From positions 28,044,522 to 28,108,521 of the forward strand of contig JARCOQ010000006.1 of assembly GCA_029207755.1 (NCBI GenBank): 64,000 nucleotides of DNA, read 5' to 3'. The notes under the pieces were generated by a model, which was given only the letters and a program-made list of their open reading frames with translations, had not been told where the DNA came from and ran no database searches. The translations under genes were made by a program, and so were the position numbers. Shown in pieces: positions 12,913 through 24,100 of this stretch. Within the stretch, counting starts at the first letter, position 1; each line of letters opens with the position of its first letter. The DNA is from Chamaea fasciata. Lineage: Eukaryota > Chordata > Aves > Passeriformes > Sylviidae.

Positions 12913-12940
12913 AATCCTAGTAAGGAGACTTACTAGGATT
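12913..12940. repeat. Perfect 12-bp hairpin with GAGA loop
   Basis: AATCCTAGTAAG at 12913-12924 and CTTACTAGGATT at 12929-12940 are exact reverse complements separated by GAGA. Read as RNA from the plus strand the loop would be of GNRA type. The ten bases CTAGTAAGGA inside it recur as a direct repeat at 12953-12962. No poly-T terminator or family match was seen, so its role is unknown. Confidence 0.75.
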
Positions 12941-12963
12941 TGGACTGGGACTCTAGTAAGGAT

Positions 12964-14478
12964 ATAGATGTCATTAAATAGTCTTGATCTGGCTGTCAAT
13001 GAAATAATTTATGCTGTATGTAGCTGGCTATGCAAACTAATGAAAACCTACTTCAACAAAATGAAGATGTGTCATATTTCCTAATACAGTAATGTGGAGA
13101 GCAAACAGTATCTAAAACATGAAACATATTTTGTAAATTGAGGTATTTCCCACCACTCACACAAGCTTTTAGAATCTGAGAATAGAGGAAAATTTTCAGT
13201 GCAGGTTAAAACGGTTTCTAGCCACTTATAGTTACAAGTAGGTGCTCTATGTATCACACTGACAACTTAAATTTCCAGAGTATAAATGTCAAAGACCCTT
13301 GCTCTGCCTCAGAGCAATTTGTTAGATAAAACTCATGAATTTCAATTAAGGATGAATGTGCAATTACTTTAAGGAAGAATAAAAGCAACCTTTCCATTAG
13401 GAATATATGAGCAGCTGTTAAAAAAAAATAAAATACTGTCAATACTATCTCTTCATTCAATTAACTCCTAACCTTGCAGACCACAGATCATTCCATTTGT
13501 CACCACATCGATTAGGCAGCTCTACATATTGAGAGCACTTCTATGCCATTAGGTTATTAGATCCTGCTAATTCCTTTCCTGAGAAATACATGAATATATT
13601 TGACACATTCATTAGCTAATGAAGTTAGAAGATTCATATCAAATCCTTTCTGTAAGTACTGAGAACTACCATTATCAAATCTCCAATTCAGAGACAAAAA
13701 ATGTATCCTTTTTCAAGATAGAATACACAACAGCTAATATTTTGAAACTAAAATTTTAATTTCTTTGCTGCTATGACACTACAAGAAACAAGGAAATAAT
13801 GTTAAGTAACAACCCCCCCCCCTCAAAATACTATCAGTCAAAATCATTAATGATATATTAAGTACAGAAGCTCTCCCTTTAGTATTTTAAAATATATTTG
13901 AACTATATAACCTCTCCAAACAGTAAAGCAATTTTCACATTTACTGTTTGACTGACTTTTATTGCACTAACCTTAACAAGTTATTTTTATAGAGTCAGAT
14001 TCAGACAGGTTAAAAAAAATCAGCTTTTCTTTTCATATAAAGTCAACTGATAATGTAATACGTAAAGTAATTTTATGTACAGAAAATAAATAGAAATGCC
14101 TCCTTATGTTTTCATGAGGTGTGTAAAAGAGAGCATTCTCCTACCTTAGTCAAAGATGCTTGCTGCTGACTGACTGGAACAATTTTACTTGCATCCTAGT
14201 AAACTCTTGAACAGTAATCCTGTTATGTGTCTACAGCAGTTCCATGGGGGTGGGACTTCTGTGTAATAATGAATTCACCAGGGAATCTTCCCTTTGAAAG
14301 AATGCTGCTGCAGACAAGGAAACCACTCCACACTTACTGTCACAAGCTTTTGGATGATTAGGTTAAGATGCAGGGAGTAAGTTCATACACACACATGAAG
14401 TGATGCAGATTCAAATATTTCTTACATGCTAAAGCTTTGACAGGATGAAAACTGCAGTAAGCTTTACAGGGAAAGTAC

Positions 14479-14523
<45 letters not shown>

Positions 14524-15214
14524 TGTACATATATACACTTTATATATGCAAAAAGGAGAGGCACAAAAGGTCACTAGGAAGAAATTATTTATTTAGTCTG
14601 TAGGGGTGTGGCAAAACAGCATGTCTGGGTTTATTAGTGATTCTATCCATTTAATCTGAGAAACTCCAAGTCAAGCATATCAATCTTTACCTAAAAAAAT
14701 ATTTTTAAGAGTATCATAATCCTAAATGATAAGTTGCATGAAAAGCAGATGCACGTCCACCCTACTAGCTATCACTAATTTCCTGTGTAGAGTGGCAGTT
14801 CAGACATAATGAAGAAGCTCTGTAACATGTTAACCCAATAACATAAAAAAAAAGCTTCCTGCAAGCTCTCCAACAACAAACAGTGATGTTTATAGTGATT
14901 ATTATTAAGATGTATGAGCAAAAAAACCTCGGAGAGTGTGTATGGTCACTTGAAATAGTAGACAACAAATATGAGCACAAATTGATACTTTGGATGAAAG
15001 AGAGATACATCTGCCAAGGTTGTGGCAGTGAATATGACAAAGGGTGAAGGGTCCCAGTATTCAGCCAACCACCTCAGTGGAGCTGTAAGAATAATGGTCG
15101 TACGACCTGATTACTGGACTAAGTGAGCCTATCAGCCTTTATTAAATCATCCAGCACTTCCCTGATCTGATTTACAGATAAAAAGCAAAATAAAGCTGAC
15201 TCATGGACTTTCAG
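12964..15214. other. Unassigned AT-rich sequence
   Basis: No gene was recognised. The stretch holds a 10-base C-run at 13813-13822 and the (TG)n microsatellite at 14488-14520. A 68-codon minus-strand frame over that microsatellite is an artefact that encodes alternating His and Thr. The remainder looks unique. Confidence 0.55.
14488..14520 (+). repeat. (TG)n dinucleotide microsatellite
   Basis: About 16 uninterrupted TG units, entered through an alternating AT stretch (GTACATATATATATG) and left through TTTTGTACATATATACAC. The whole block is alternating purine/pyrimidine. It is likely length-polymorphic. Confidence 0.95.
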
Positions 15215-15740
15215 CTCTGCAGAGCTGCTTTCCAGCATGTCAATCCCAGCCTATGTTGGTGTCTGGGATTACACCCAAGGTGCAGGACCCTGAATTTGTC
15301 TTTATTGGATTTCAGAAGGCTCCTCTCTGTCCGTCTCTCCAACCTGTCAAGGTCTTTCTGAAGGGTAAGCATAGCACCCTGGGACAACTCCTCCCCGTTT
15401 TGATACATCAGTGAACTTGGATGAAGGAGCAGAGTAACTTCTGAACAAGTCACTGATAAATATGTTAATACTAGGCCCAGTGTTGAACCTTTGGGGACAG
15501 CACTGTGACAGGCTTCCAGGTAGACCCTGTGACACTCACTGATAATGACTCCCTGGGATTTGCCATTCAGCCAGTTCTCAATCCACTTCACTGTCCACTA
15601 ATCCAGCCCACACTTCTTGAGTATGCCCATGAGGATGTTGTGAGAGTTGCTGTCAAGGTACACAATACCCACTGCTCTCCACTAATCCTTCCAGGTAGCT
15701 GTTTCATCATAAAAGCAAATCAGGTTGGACAATCCTTCCA
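15215..15740 (-). mobile_element. CR1 LINE ORF2 fragment (RT), antisense, different subfamily
   Basis: Antisense CR1 ORF2 piece of a subfamily distinct from the 7.9-8.9 kb copy. Landmarks on the plus strand are GGTGCAGGACCCTGAATTTGTC near 15279, CTCCAACCTGTCAAGGTC near 15338, GCCATTCAGCCAGTTCTCAATCCACTTCACTGTCC near 15562, and ATGAGGATGTTGTGAGAG near 15630. Translated on the minus strand, the catalytic box reads F-T-D-V instead of F-A-D-D, and QKDLDRLERR and FRVLHLGCNPRHQHRLG follow in another frame. It is truncated at both ends and frameshifted, with no coding capacity. Confidence 0.93.
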
Positions 15741-18700
15741 GTGACTCCACTTGTCTATCACTTTTATAGCTTTCTTGTTAACTAACTCACAAGAGGTACA
15801 AAAAATCATAGCTTTCTTCTGAATAAATTCCAGCATTCATTCAGGGTGTGAAATACAAATTCAACTCCCTTCCGTTCAAAAGCAACCTGCATTCTTCAAC
15901 TCCATATTACTGCCCTTACCTGTAAGTCATGAAGTGGCCTGTGTGCTTGCCACACCTTGTTTTGAAACTGTCCCAACAGGAATACCACACTCAAGAATCT
16001 GAGTTACTTAAAAGACAAACCAAAAGAATAAATGTCATCTTAGAATGTTCAAATGTGAGCGTTACCTGAATAGCAGAGAACAAAGTTAACTAAAGTAGAA
16101 TTCTGAGGATTTCATTTCCAGAGAAATGGAAAGAATTTACAGTTTCTCAACTCAAAGGGCAGAAGGTGAAGGAAGAACAGCGACAGAAAAGAATGATAAT
16201 ATTTAGCTATGTCAAAAACAAGAGCAGAGATGTTTCCCATCTGTATAGCAGATAGCATAACAAGGAAGAAATTTAAATCGCAGGAAAAAAGGCTTTCCAA
16301 TGGCTAATCCTTTGATCTACCAGTAAACAGGGAGACTCCTCAGCCTTCTTACTTGCCTGTAAGCCTTTAAGAAGAGGTTAAAAAAAGTATCATAAATAAT
16401 CTGGGAAGAGTTAATTTTACATTGGCTGAGTGAGGTAATCTGAACATGCCTACACAAGTTTTTCTGTGCAAGTTCTGAACATTCAAGAGTCAGAAATGAG
16501 GCATGTTTCTGTCAGAAATGAGGCATGTTGCTGTCAGAAATAGCTTTTTCCAATCACAAGTATACTTTTTTAATTTGCAAAAATAATCAAAATAATTATT
16601 TATGTCAATAGATGTTTGAATGCCATCCTGCTAATAAGACACTTAAAAGTAATATAATACTAATTTATGGCTTCAATTTAATTTTAAATATATGCTTGAT
16701 GCATCAATTGAAAAGCTTTTACCTTCACCGATTAACAACTAAAAGAATACAAGCTATTTATCTAAAACAAAATTTTCCTTTTTCAATCTGAAGTAAAAAA
16801 TTAGGAGCATGTGAGACTGCATTTCATACTGACAGAACAAAACACACATGTCACATGTACTAGACTTCTCCAAATGCTGTGATTCAGCTCTTCATATGAA
16901 GTAATTGCAGCGTAGCAGACCTTGGAACTCAATTATTCTGGCCTAACAGGCTGATTTTACATAAGATCTTCTTTTATTGATCTAATATGCAGTTGAATGT
17001 CTGTTTCAACTTCTGGCCTGTGCCTGGCTTGTATTAAATTACTTGTTTTCACCTACTTTACATATTACTCCATGGAAAAGTGATGCCAGACAGCCAAAAT
17101 ATTCTTTTAAGTAAAAAAATTACATTCAGTCCCCTTTGCTACTGTTAGAGCCCCAGACTTGCAGTTACACTTCTATTTGATAGTTATAGTCAGTATTGGA
17201 TATAATTCTTCTATACAGTTGTTCTTTAATCACTTAAATTGCAGTGTTTTGTAAATAGAAAGTGTCCCTTGATAAAGAAAATTAAATTCCATAAAATTCC
17301 ATCTTTCTGCAAACAGCGATTGGATTTACTGATATTGTGTTGTAGATCTGTGACCAGTGTTTAGAAATACCTGCACATCATCAAACCAATTATTTTTTTT
17401 GAGGAAAGACACAAAGCACTTTAAAGATTGAAAACTGCGTTTCACCCGCAAGCTGGACACAGAGACACCGATTGCCAGAAACAAATCTGAGCAGAATCAC
17501 GGCTCAGTGGCATTTAACACAAATAAGACATCAGGTTTTCTTTCCATTACCCCTTCCAATCAGAGAAGCTCAATTTGCATCTCTAGTACACAAAATTTCA
17601 GACAATTTTCTTCACTCTTCCATGCTAAAGTACAGATCATGTGGACAACTGGCACTGAGCTAACATGGATTCTGTATTTCGGTACGATATTAATAATGTG
17701 TCGTGTCTATCACTTTTTGCCCTGGTGGTATAAAGTCTTCTGTGTGTAGTCAGTTCTTCTGATCACTAGGAAAAAAACAGATCTCTTGTTGCCTCTCCAG
17801 GGTAAAAAGTACCACTGCTATTATTCATCAGGAGAATACTTCACATTTCCTTACAACAAGGACTGTCAAAAGAACCTGAGGCAGCCCTCTGTAGAGTCAC
17901 CTGGTGTATCTAACTTCAGAGTTATCTAACCCTTTAGAGATTGCAGAAGAGTACCTAAAGGTGTTTTTGAGACAGTCTATTAAAGAATGCCATCCTGTAC
18001 CACAACATAAATACCTTGAAGGATATTTTTGCTGGAGAGGTTTGACAATACAGCTTAAGTAATAAATTTGGGGAGACTAGGCCGACATATTTACCATAAA
18101 CATACTTCCCATAGAAACAATAATTTTAGAAAGTCATGTAACTGTAGTGAAGAAGACAATGAAAAAATTACAAGAGAGACTAAAATGCTACAAATAGGCT
18201 GGGATACATCAAACAGCATTGCACTGAGAAACAGTTAAAAAATACCTCTGTGCATATTTGCTCCATTAAGACATTGCAGTTTTTTAAATTTTTTAACTGT
18301 ACTTCTCTGCTACTGTGTATGAAATAAAAGACTGCAATGAGGAAAAGTCTCATAAGGTGCTGCAGAGAAGACCAGTAGAAACGACTTCAGCATTTTTCAG
18401 TTGACTTCATGACTGACTTGGTGTGTGGCGTTTAGTTAATACCACCATAAGTTTCTTAGAAAGTTCAACGAAACGACATGTTTTTCCTTCTACAGTTTTT
18501 CTGGAGATGCACCACTGCACTAATGTACTGCTTACCACATTGAACAAACTGCTTTCCAAACTTTTACTAAGAACACAGCTCTTAAGCCCAAGTATCATGG
18601 TGTTTATGTCAATACAATTCTTAATGCATTCCTGTTGCTAGGATAAATTTGTTTACAGCTTGTGGATGAAGTAATTTTCATACACTTTTTGTGAGGATCC

Positions 18701-20875
18701 CCTGTTTGTTCATTGACTGAATAGTTACATCTAACCTCTCCTGCCCTCCATGCGTGGGCAGCACTTCCTGTCTTTGAATCATATCTAATATTTCAATGGC
18801 AGCATCAGTTTTTACCAGCACCAAGGGCATTGTGCTTGCATCCTAGTTATACCGTAAGCAAAAATACTTTTATCTCATCTCTTCTGAAAAACTGCCACTG
18901 AAATGGGAGCAACCCAATACACTTTGATGAGATTCCTTTCTACAGGAGTTTAGCCTCCTGTCTTATGACAGGACATTAAAACCACCTTTCCTTACACTTA
19001 ATTAAAAGGTATAATATAGTTTGACAAATATTAAAATTAATAGGATAGTTTTTGTTCTTTTAAGCATTGTTTGTCTCAGAAATTTTTCTTTCTTACCAAA
19101 CCAGAGGATCATTATGAGGTTTCAGACTGTTAGAGCAATAAGGATAACACTGCTATATCTAAACTATCACAGGGCAATAATGAATTAGAAAGAGCACTGA
19201 AGAGTGAAAACGTCTTTACTTACTGATTCAGAACATTCAGTTTGTCTGCTTAAGTTATCTATAGTATTTGCACAAAGGCCACATTCAGTTAAACCAGATG
19301 TGCTTCACCAGATGTGTTTCCTTTGATTATATAACTTAGCATTTCAAGATGAGAACTACTTCACTTCTCATGGCCCTGTGGAGGACAATTACCATGCTCA
19401 AAACACTGCTAAAGTGACATCCAGGAAAGCATCCTCACTACCCTATTCTGCAGAACATGTGCTGACAAATAAGGTAAGAAAGTAAAAAGCATAGGGGAAT
19501 TCCTAATCTCATACTGACTTTTTGTTTGTTTGTTTTCAAGTTATTTATTCATTAGCACATGAACCAGAACTCAACTGAAAACTGCCAGGCTCAGATAAGA
19601 AGAAAAAATTTCTACATATTAAATTATTATTCAACCATTTTACATGAAGTAGAATATTATTAGAAAGAAAAAAAATTCAGAATGTTTATGGGTCTGGATA
19701 TTAAAACATTTAGTAGTGGAGACTCCAGTTCACAAAAAATCTGGTTTGTACAGGTATCAGAATCTAAGCTTTTTGTTTTTCCCTCATAAGTGTTGACGAG
19801 CATAGGTGTTAAGAATTTTTTACAGGCAAGAGAAATTGAGAGCAGGAAGAATGATTTGCCGGAGCAAAAAATTTAAGTCAAGGAGGTCAAGGAGGTTCAA
19901 GCTGAAACATAAGACCATCTTGCTCCTTCAGGAAACACTGGAGCAAATCACCCAAGGACACTGCAATTTCCATCCCGGAAACTTTAAGACTCTGCTGGAC
20001 AAAAAGCTCAAATTCAAGCAGTGTATTCAACCACAGTGCTGGTTGTTGACCATCACTGGACAGCTGTGTAGACTGGCAAAGCTTTCAACCATACATCATG
20101 CTGCAGAATGCAGACTGCAGTCCAAATCATCTTCTGAGGTGAAAGCTCAGAAAGGAGGAGGAAGAGAGTTCTGAAATCTCATGTAAAGATGGACAGATTG
20201 AGATTAAACTCATGAGAGCCCATCTTCCTGAAATCAAGCTCCAGCTTTCATGTACTTATAGGCGGTTAAAGTAATTACTGGACAAAGTCATGATGCTGTG
20301 ATACTGAGGGTACCTCAATATCCCTGTATCATTGATTTGAACAGATCCAAGTTTTCAGCCATCATGCTCTGTTTCAGAATACTTGTTCTTAAAGCAAGCC
20401 AAAACCCCCCACCAAAACCCATGAGCCATACCCATCCACCTGCAGCCAGAAAAGAACCTGCCAAAAAACAACCAACCAAACAACTCTAAAAAACAGAACG
20501 ACCTTCAGACACAAGTAAAACTAATAATTATTTCATGGAATAAATCTAAATCCATGGCTACATGGCATAAGTAACAATGAACAACAGTTTTGCTATCTTG
20601 CTTCAAAACACTGAAAGTATTCATAAATCTTTATAGTGCAGAAGCTTCTGCATTTCTCATGAATAACTAAACAGATTATAAATACTTTCACTTTGATTTT
20701 CATAGACTGATATCAAAATATTGAAACATTCCCTGAGTTTCCTGTTTCCCATGAATTCCATCTCAAATTTTTCTTAGTGACCTTTGAGAAGGGGAATTTT
20801 TTTGCTCTCCTGGTTTCTGTGAAAATTAAAACCAAAATTAAAGCCAAAACCAGAACTAAGATAAATAATTAGAGA
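15741..20875. other. Unassigned AT-rich sequence
   Basis: About 5 kb with no recognised gene or transposon. It contains a 22-bp tandem duplication at 16489-16542. The segment 16860-17100 looks like unique, moderately complex sequence and could be a conserved non-coding element, which cannot be judged without an alignment. A 122-codon plus-strand frame at 19806-20174 is Lys/Arg-rich with no domain I recognise. Confidence 0.5.
16489..16542 (+). repeat. 22-bp tandem duplication, about 2.5 copies
   Basis: GTCAGAAATGAGGCATGTTTCT at 16489-16510 is repeated at 16511-16532 with one difference (T to G), then a partial third copy GTCAGAAATA follows at 16533-16542. Near-identity suggests a recent slippage or duplication. 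Confidence 0.9.
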
Positions 20876-21128
20876 CTCTTTTTTCTTTTCTTTTCTTTTC
20901 TTTTCTTTTCTTTTCTTTTCTTTTCTTTTCTTTTCTTTTCTTTTCTTTTCTTTTCTTTTCTCCTTCTCTTCTCTTCTCTTCTCTTCTCTTCTCTTCTCTT
21001 CTCTTCTCTTCTCTTCTCTTCTCTTCTCTTCTCTTCTCTTCTCTTCTCTTCTCTTCTCTTCTCTTCTCTTCTCTTCTCTTCTCTTCTCTTCTCTTCTCTT
21101 CTCTTCTCTTCTCTTCTCTTCTCTTTTC
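20876..21128 (+). repeat. Compound pentanucleotide microsatellite, 253-base pyrimidine tract
   Basis: The tract contains only C and T from 20876 to 21128. It is built from 16 units of TTTTC (20881-20960), a single junction TCCTT (20961-20965), and 32 perfect units of CTCTT (20966-21125). The second array is perfect over 160 bases. Long mirror-symmetric polypyrimidine DNA is known to be able to adopt triplex (H-DNA) structure and to be length-unstable. The sharp switch from one unit to another suggests a point change followed by expansion. Confidence 0.97.
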
Positions 21129-24100
21129 GTCTTTAAGTTCTCATCTCTCTAGCTTTTATTGTCATAAGTTTCGGGTTGAGTGCATTTTTAAATATATGCA
21201 ATCTTAAACACATTCATTTCACAGTCATTCTAGGAGCTGAGGGAACTAACTGAATTAAGCGGTAGAAGACTAACTGATTTTAAGATTTTATATTCTGTGT
21301 AATTAATGCATTAAAACCTAATTTTAAATAGTGAAGAAATAAATTTTAGTATACTCTAACAATATTCCAAGAAGCAGTAAGAAAAAATATTTAAAAATTG
21401 CATAAAATGCAGAAAATGCGAAGACTGAATAATGGGTAACAGATGGTAGTGTGCTTTGTTGGGGGTTCTTCCAGGTTTTTTGGTGTGGTTTAATGGTTTG
21501 ATGCCTTTTTTTTTTTTTTTTTTAAATACACAGAATGGACTTTCTTTAAGAGATGATGTGTAAACAAGCAGTTAAACCCACCGCTCCCCGACGCCACAAA
21601 GCAGAGGAGCTGCGTTAAACAGTATAATAACTGTACTCACCGGGCTGTAGCAAGAGAACTGCCAGTGGAATAAGAGGTCATTCCCCTTCACCTGGCACTG
21701 GTGAGAAGTGGCTGAGGAAATTGAGGCTAGAAAAAGGTGGTTAAGGAGAAACTGGTTGCACTCCATGAGGAGAGATACAGAGGAAATTCAACACTGCTCA
21801 GACAAGTAGAGCAAAAGGTCAAGGTGACAGTGGTGAGTAACAACAAGAGCAATTATATTGGATATAAAGAAAATAATCTAAATAATGAAAGTAGTTAAGC
21901 ACCAAAGTAAGGGTCCAGAGCAGTTTGGATTTTCCATATCTGAACACTTGCAAGACAAGTGAAAAAACCTGATCTAACTTTAAATTTAGCCTTTCTTTAA
22001 AAAAGAGCTTTAGCTGATAGCTCCAAAAGTCACTTCCACCCTAACTTTTCCTAAGATTCCAAGATCATACTTCAGAACTGCTTCATAACCATACCACATA
22101 GGACACTTAGGGTTTCATTGAAGTGGATATGTTCCACACAGTGCTCCCCACCACACCATCAGGTTGCTAATATAACTGTAGAAGATTAAAAAGAAAAACC
22201 CCATCAGATTTACCACTTGATTTATTAGCAGATATTTTCTGTTTGTTAGCTACAAAGTGCAACTTAAATACAGTTCTGTACTACTGAACATTGTTCCTAG
22301 GTACATATCCTACATGAAGGAGGCTGTATCCATAACTTCCATCATATTTTCAAAAGCTTTGTATTTTTTCCCAAACTGATTTTTACTAAGTTATCCTTAG
22401 TGAAAGAAAAAGAAAACCAGAGAAAGAAAACCAGAAAACCAAAAGAAAGCTTAAACTGCTTTCATATTCTAAGAAACCAGGCTGGGGCCCAGAAGTAGCA
22501 GGCCTGGCACTTCCTCCATCTCCCCCTTCCATTCTCTCTCCCCTCCTTCATTATTTATTCACCTCAGAATTCAATGTGTCACAAGAGTGCACAGAAGAAT
22601 TATTATCTATTTATCGCTTAAAGGCTACAGCTTCAGGTGCTCTATGGTGGACTCCACAGTAACATGACATCTTGCAACTTCATAGCTTGCAAGACCAAGA
22701 AAAGAGATGAAACAAGCAAGATAAAGAACATAAGCAGATGTTTAGAAAGGAAATATTTTTTTATTTAGTGACAAAGACTGTTATAAGTTTTATTCATCAT
22801 GTATTTGGCCTTCATATTCTAATTATAACTTACTCAGAGAGTTGTCTTGCAAATTAACATCTGGACTTTATCCATTCAGCCGTATTGTTATTTTCTCTGC
22901 TTTTTTTTTTTCCAAATTTATTTTCACAGAACTCTGTACAGTGCTTCACATTCCCAAGGGAGTTGTTCCTACCAGATAATATTTACATGTCTACCTCCTG
23001 CCTAGATTTTCAGTAGTTTTTCCACAACTGTTTTCAAGTGTCAGAAACAAAGTGGAAACATACCATCACATCCAGTTAGGTTCATATGACAGGATTCTGA
23101 AGGAGAAATATGAGGTTACTACACAGTTTTCAAATACAAAACCCCACTTTGATTACATGCTTTATCCCAGGACACTGTGTTCTATGTGCTCTTCCTCGAG
23201 AAGATCTTGCAGTCTAATTAAGATATAACTTCTGTGATCACACAGAGATCATCAAATATATGACATTTCCTTTGAGATTTAACACCTTGCCACCTATCCT
23301 GAAAGGCCCTATATTTTCAAATCTTTATAAAAGTCAACATAGATTAGAAGAATGGTAATTAATGATGTTACTCTTAGAATTCATCTTCCCTGCCAGCAAG
23401 ATTTAAGGCAGATAGATTATAAGATTGCTACTCTGAGTTCTCACAGCTACAGCAAAAATGAAACCCTGGAGTAGGAAAGGAGCTTCCTCAGAAGAGAAAT
23501 GCAAAAACCCTGTTCAGCAATAATTTTTGAGAAGATTCAGCTGTTGATATTTGCTTGTTTTTTTACTAGTTTTAAACCTTATTACACACATCCTGCCAAA
23601 TATCTATTGTACATCACTTTCATTAGCAATTCAAGGATATAAATTAATCTTATATTGGATATGACAAACATAAATATCGTCATGCAATTTAATAGGATCC
23701 AGATCATCAGGTCTTAGTAAAACAGAATATTCCAATACAATATATTTTTATACTTCATCTTTATGTCAGTATGTCTTCCATTTAATCATCCCTCTTCTCA
23801 AGTGTCAGCCATGCAAGATATAAGAAATAGATAATTGTTTTACTCACAACTCCAGTTGGGTAGCACTTTTTTTCCAACTTTACATACATATCTACCAGTA
23901 AGTTATGGGACAGTGGTAAGTATATTAATCTCTTTAATCTAAAGTTATTAAACCTTGGAAAACAACTTAAGAAAATTGGATAAAAAAATAATTGATACAA
24001 ACACTAACAAAAAGCATCAAACCTACTGTGACAGGCTACAGATATGCTGAGGCACCAAAATGCCCTCTTAAAATGTTACAACATGGTTTAAGAACTAATT

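Noticed and set aside
14358..14564. Minus-strand frame with His-Thr repeat
   Set aside because: Direct translation of the (TG)n microsatellite.
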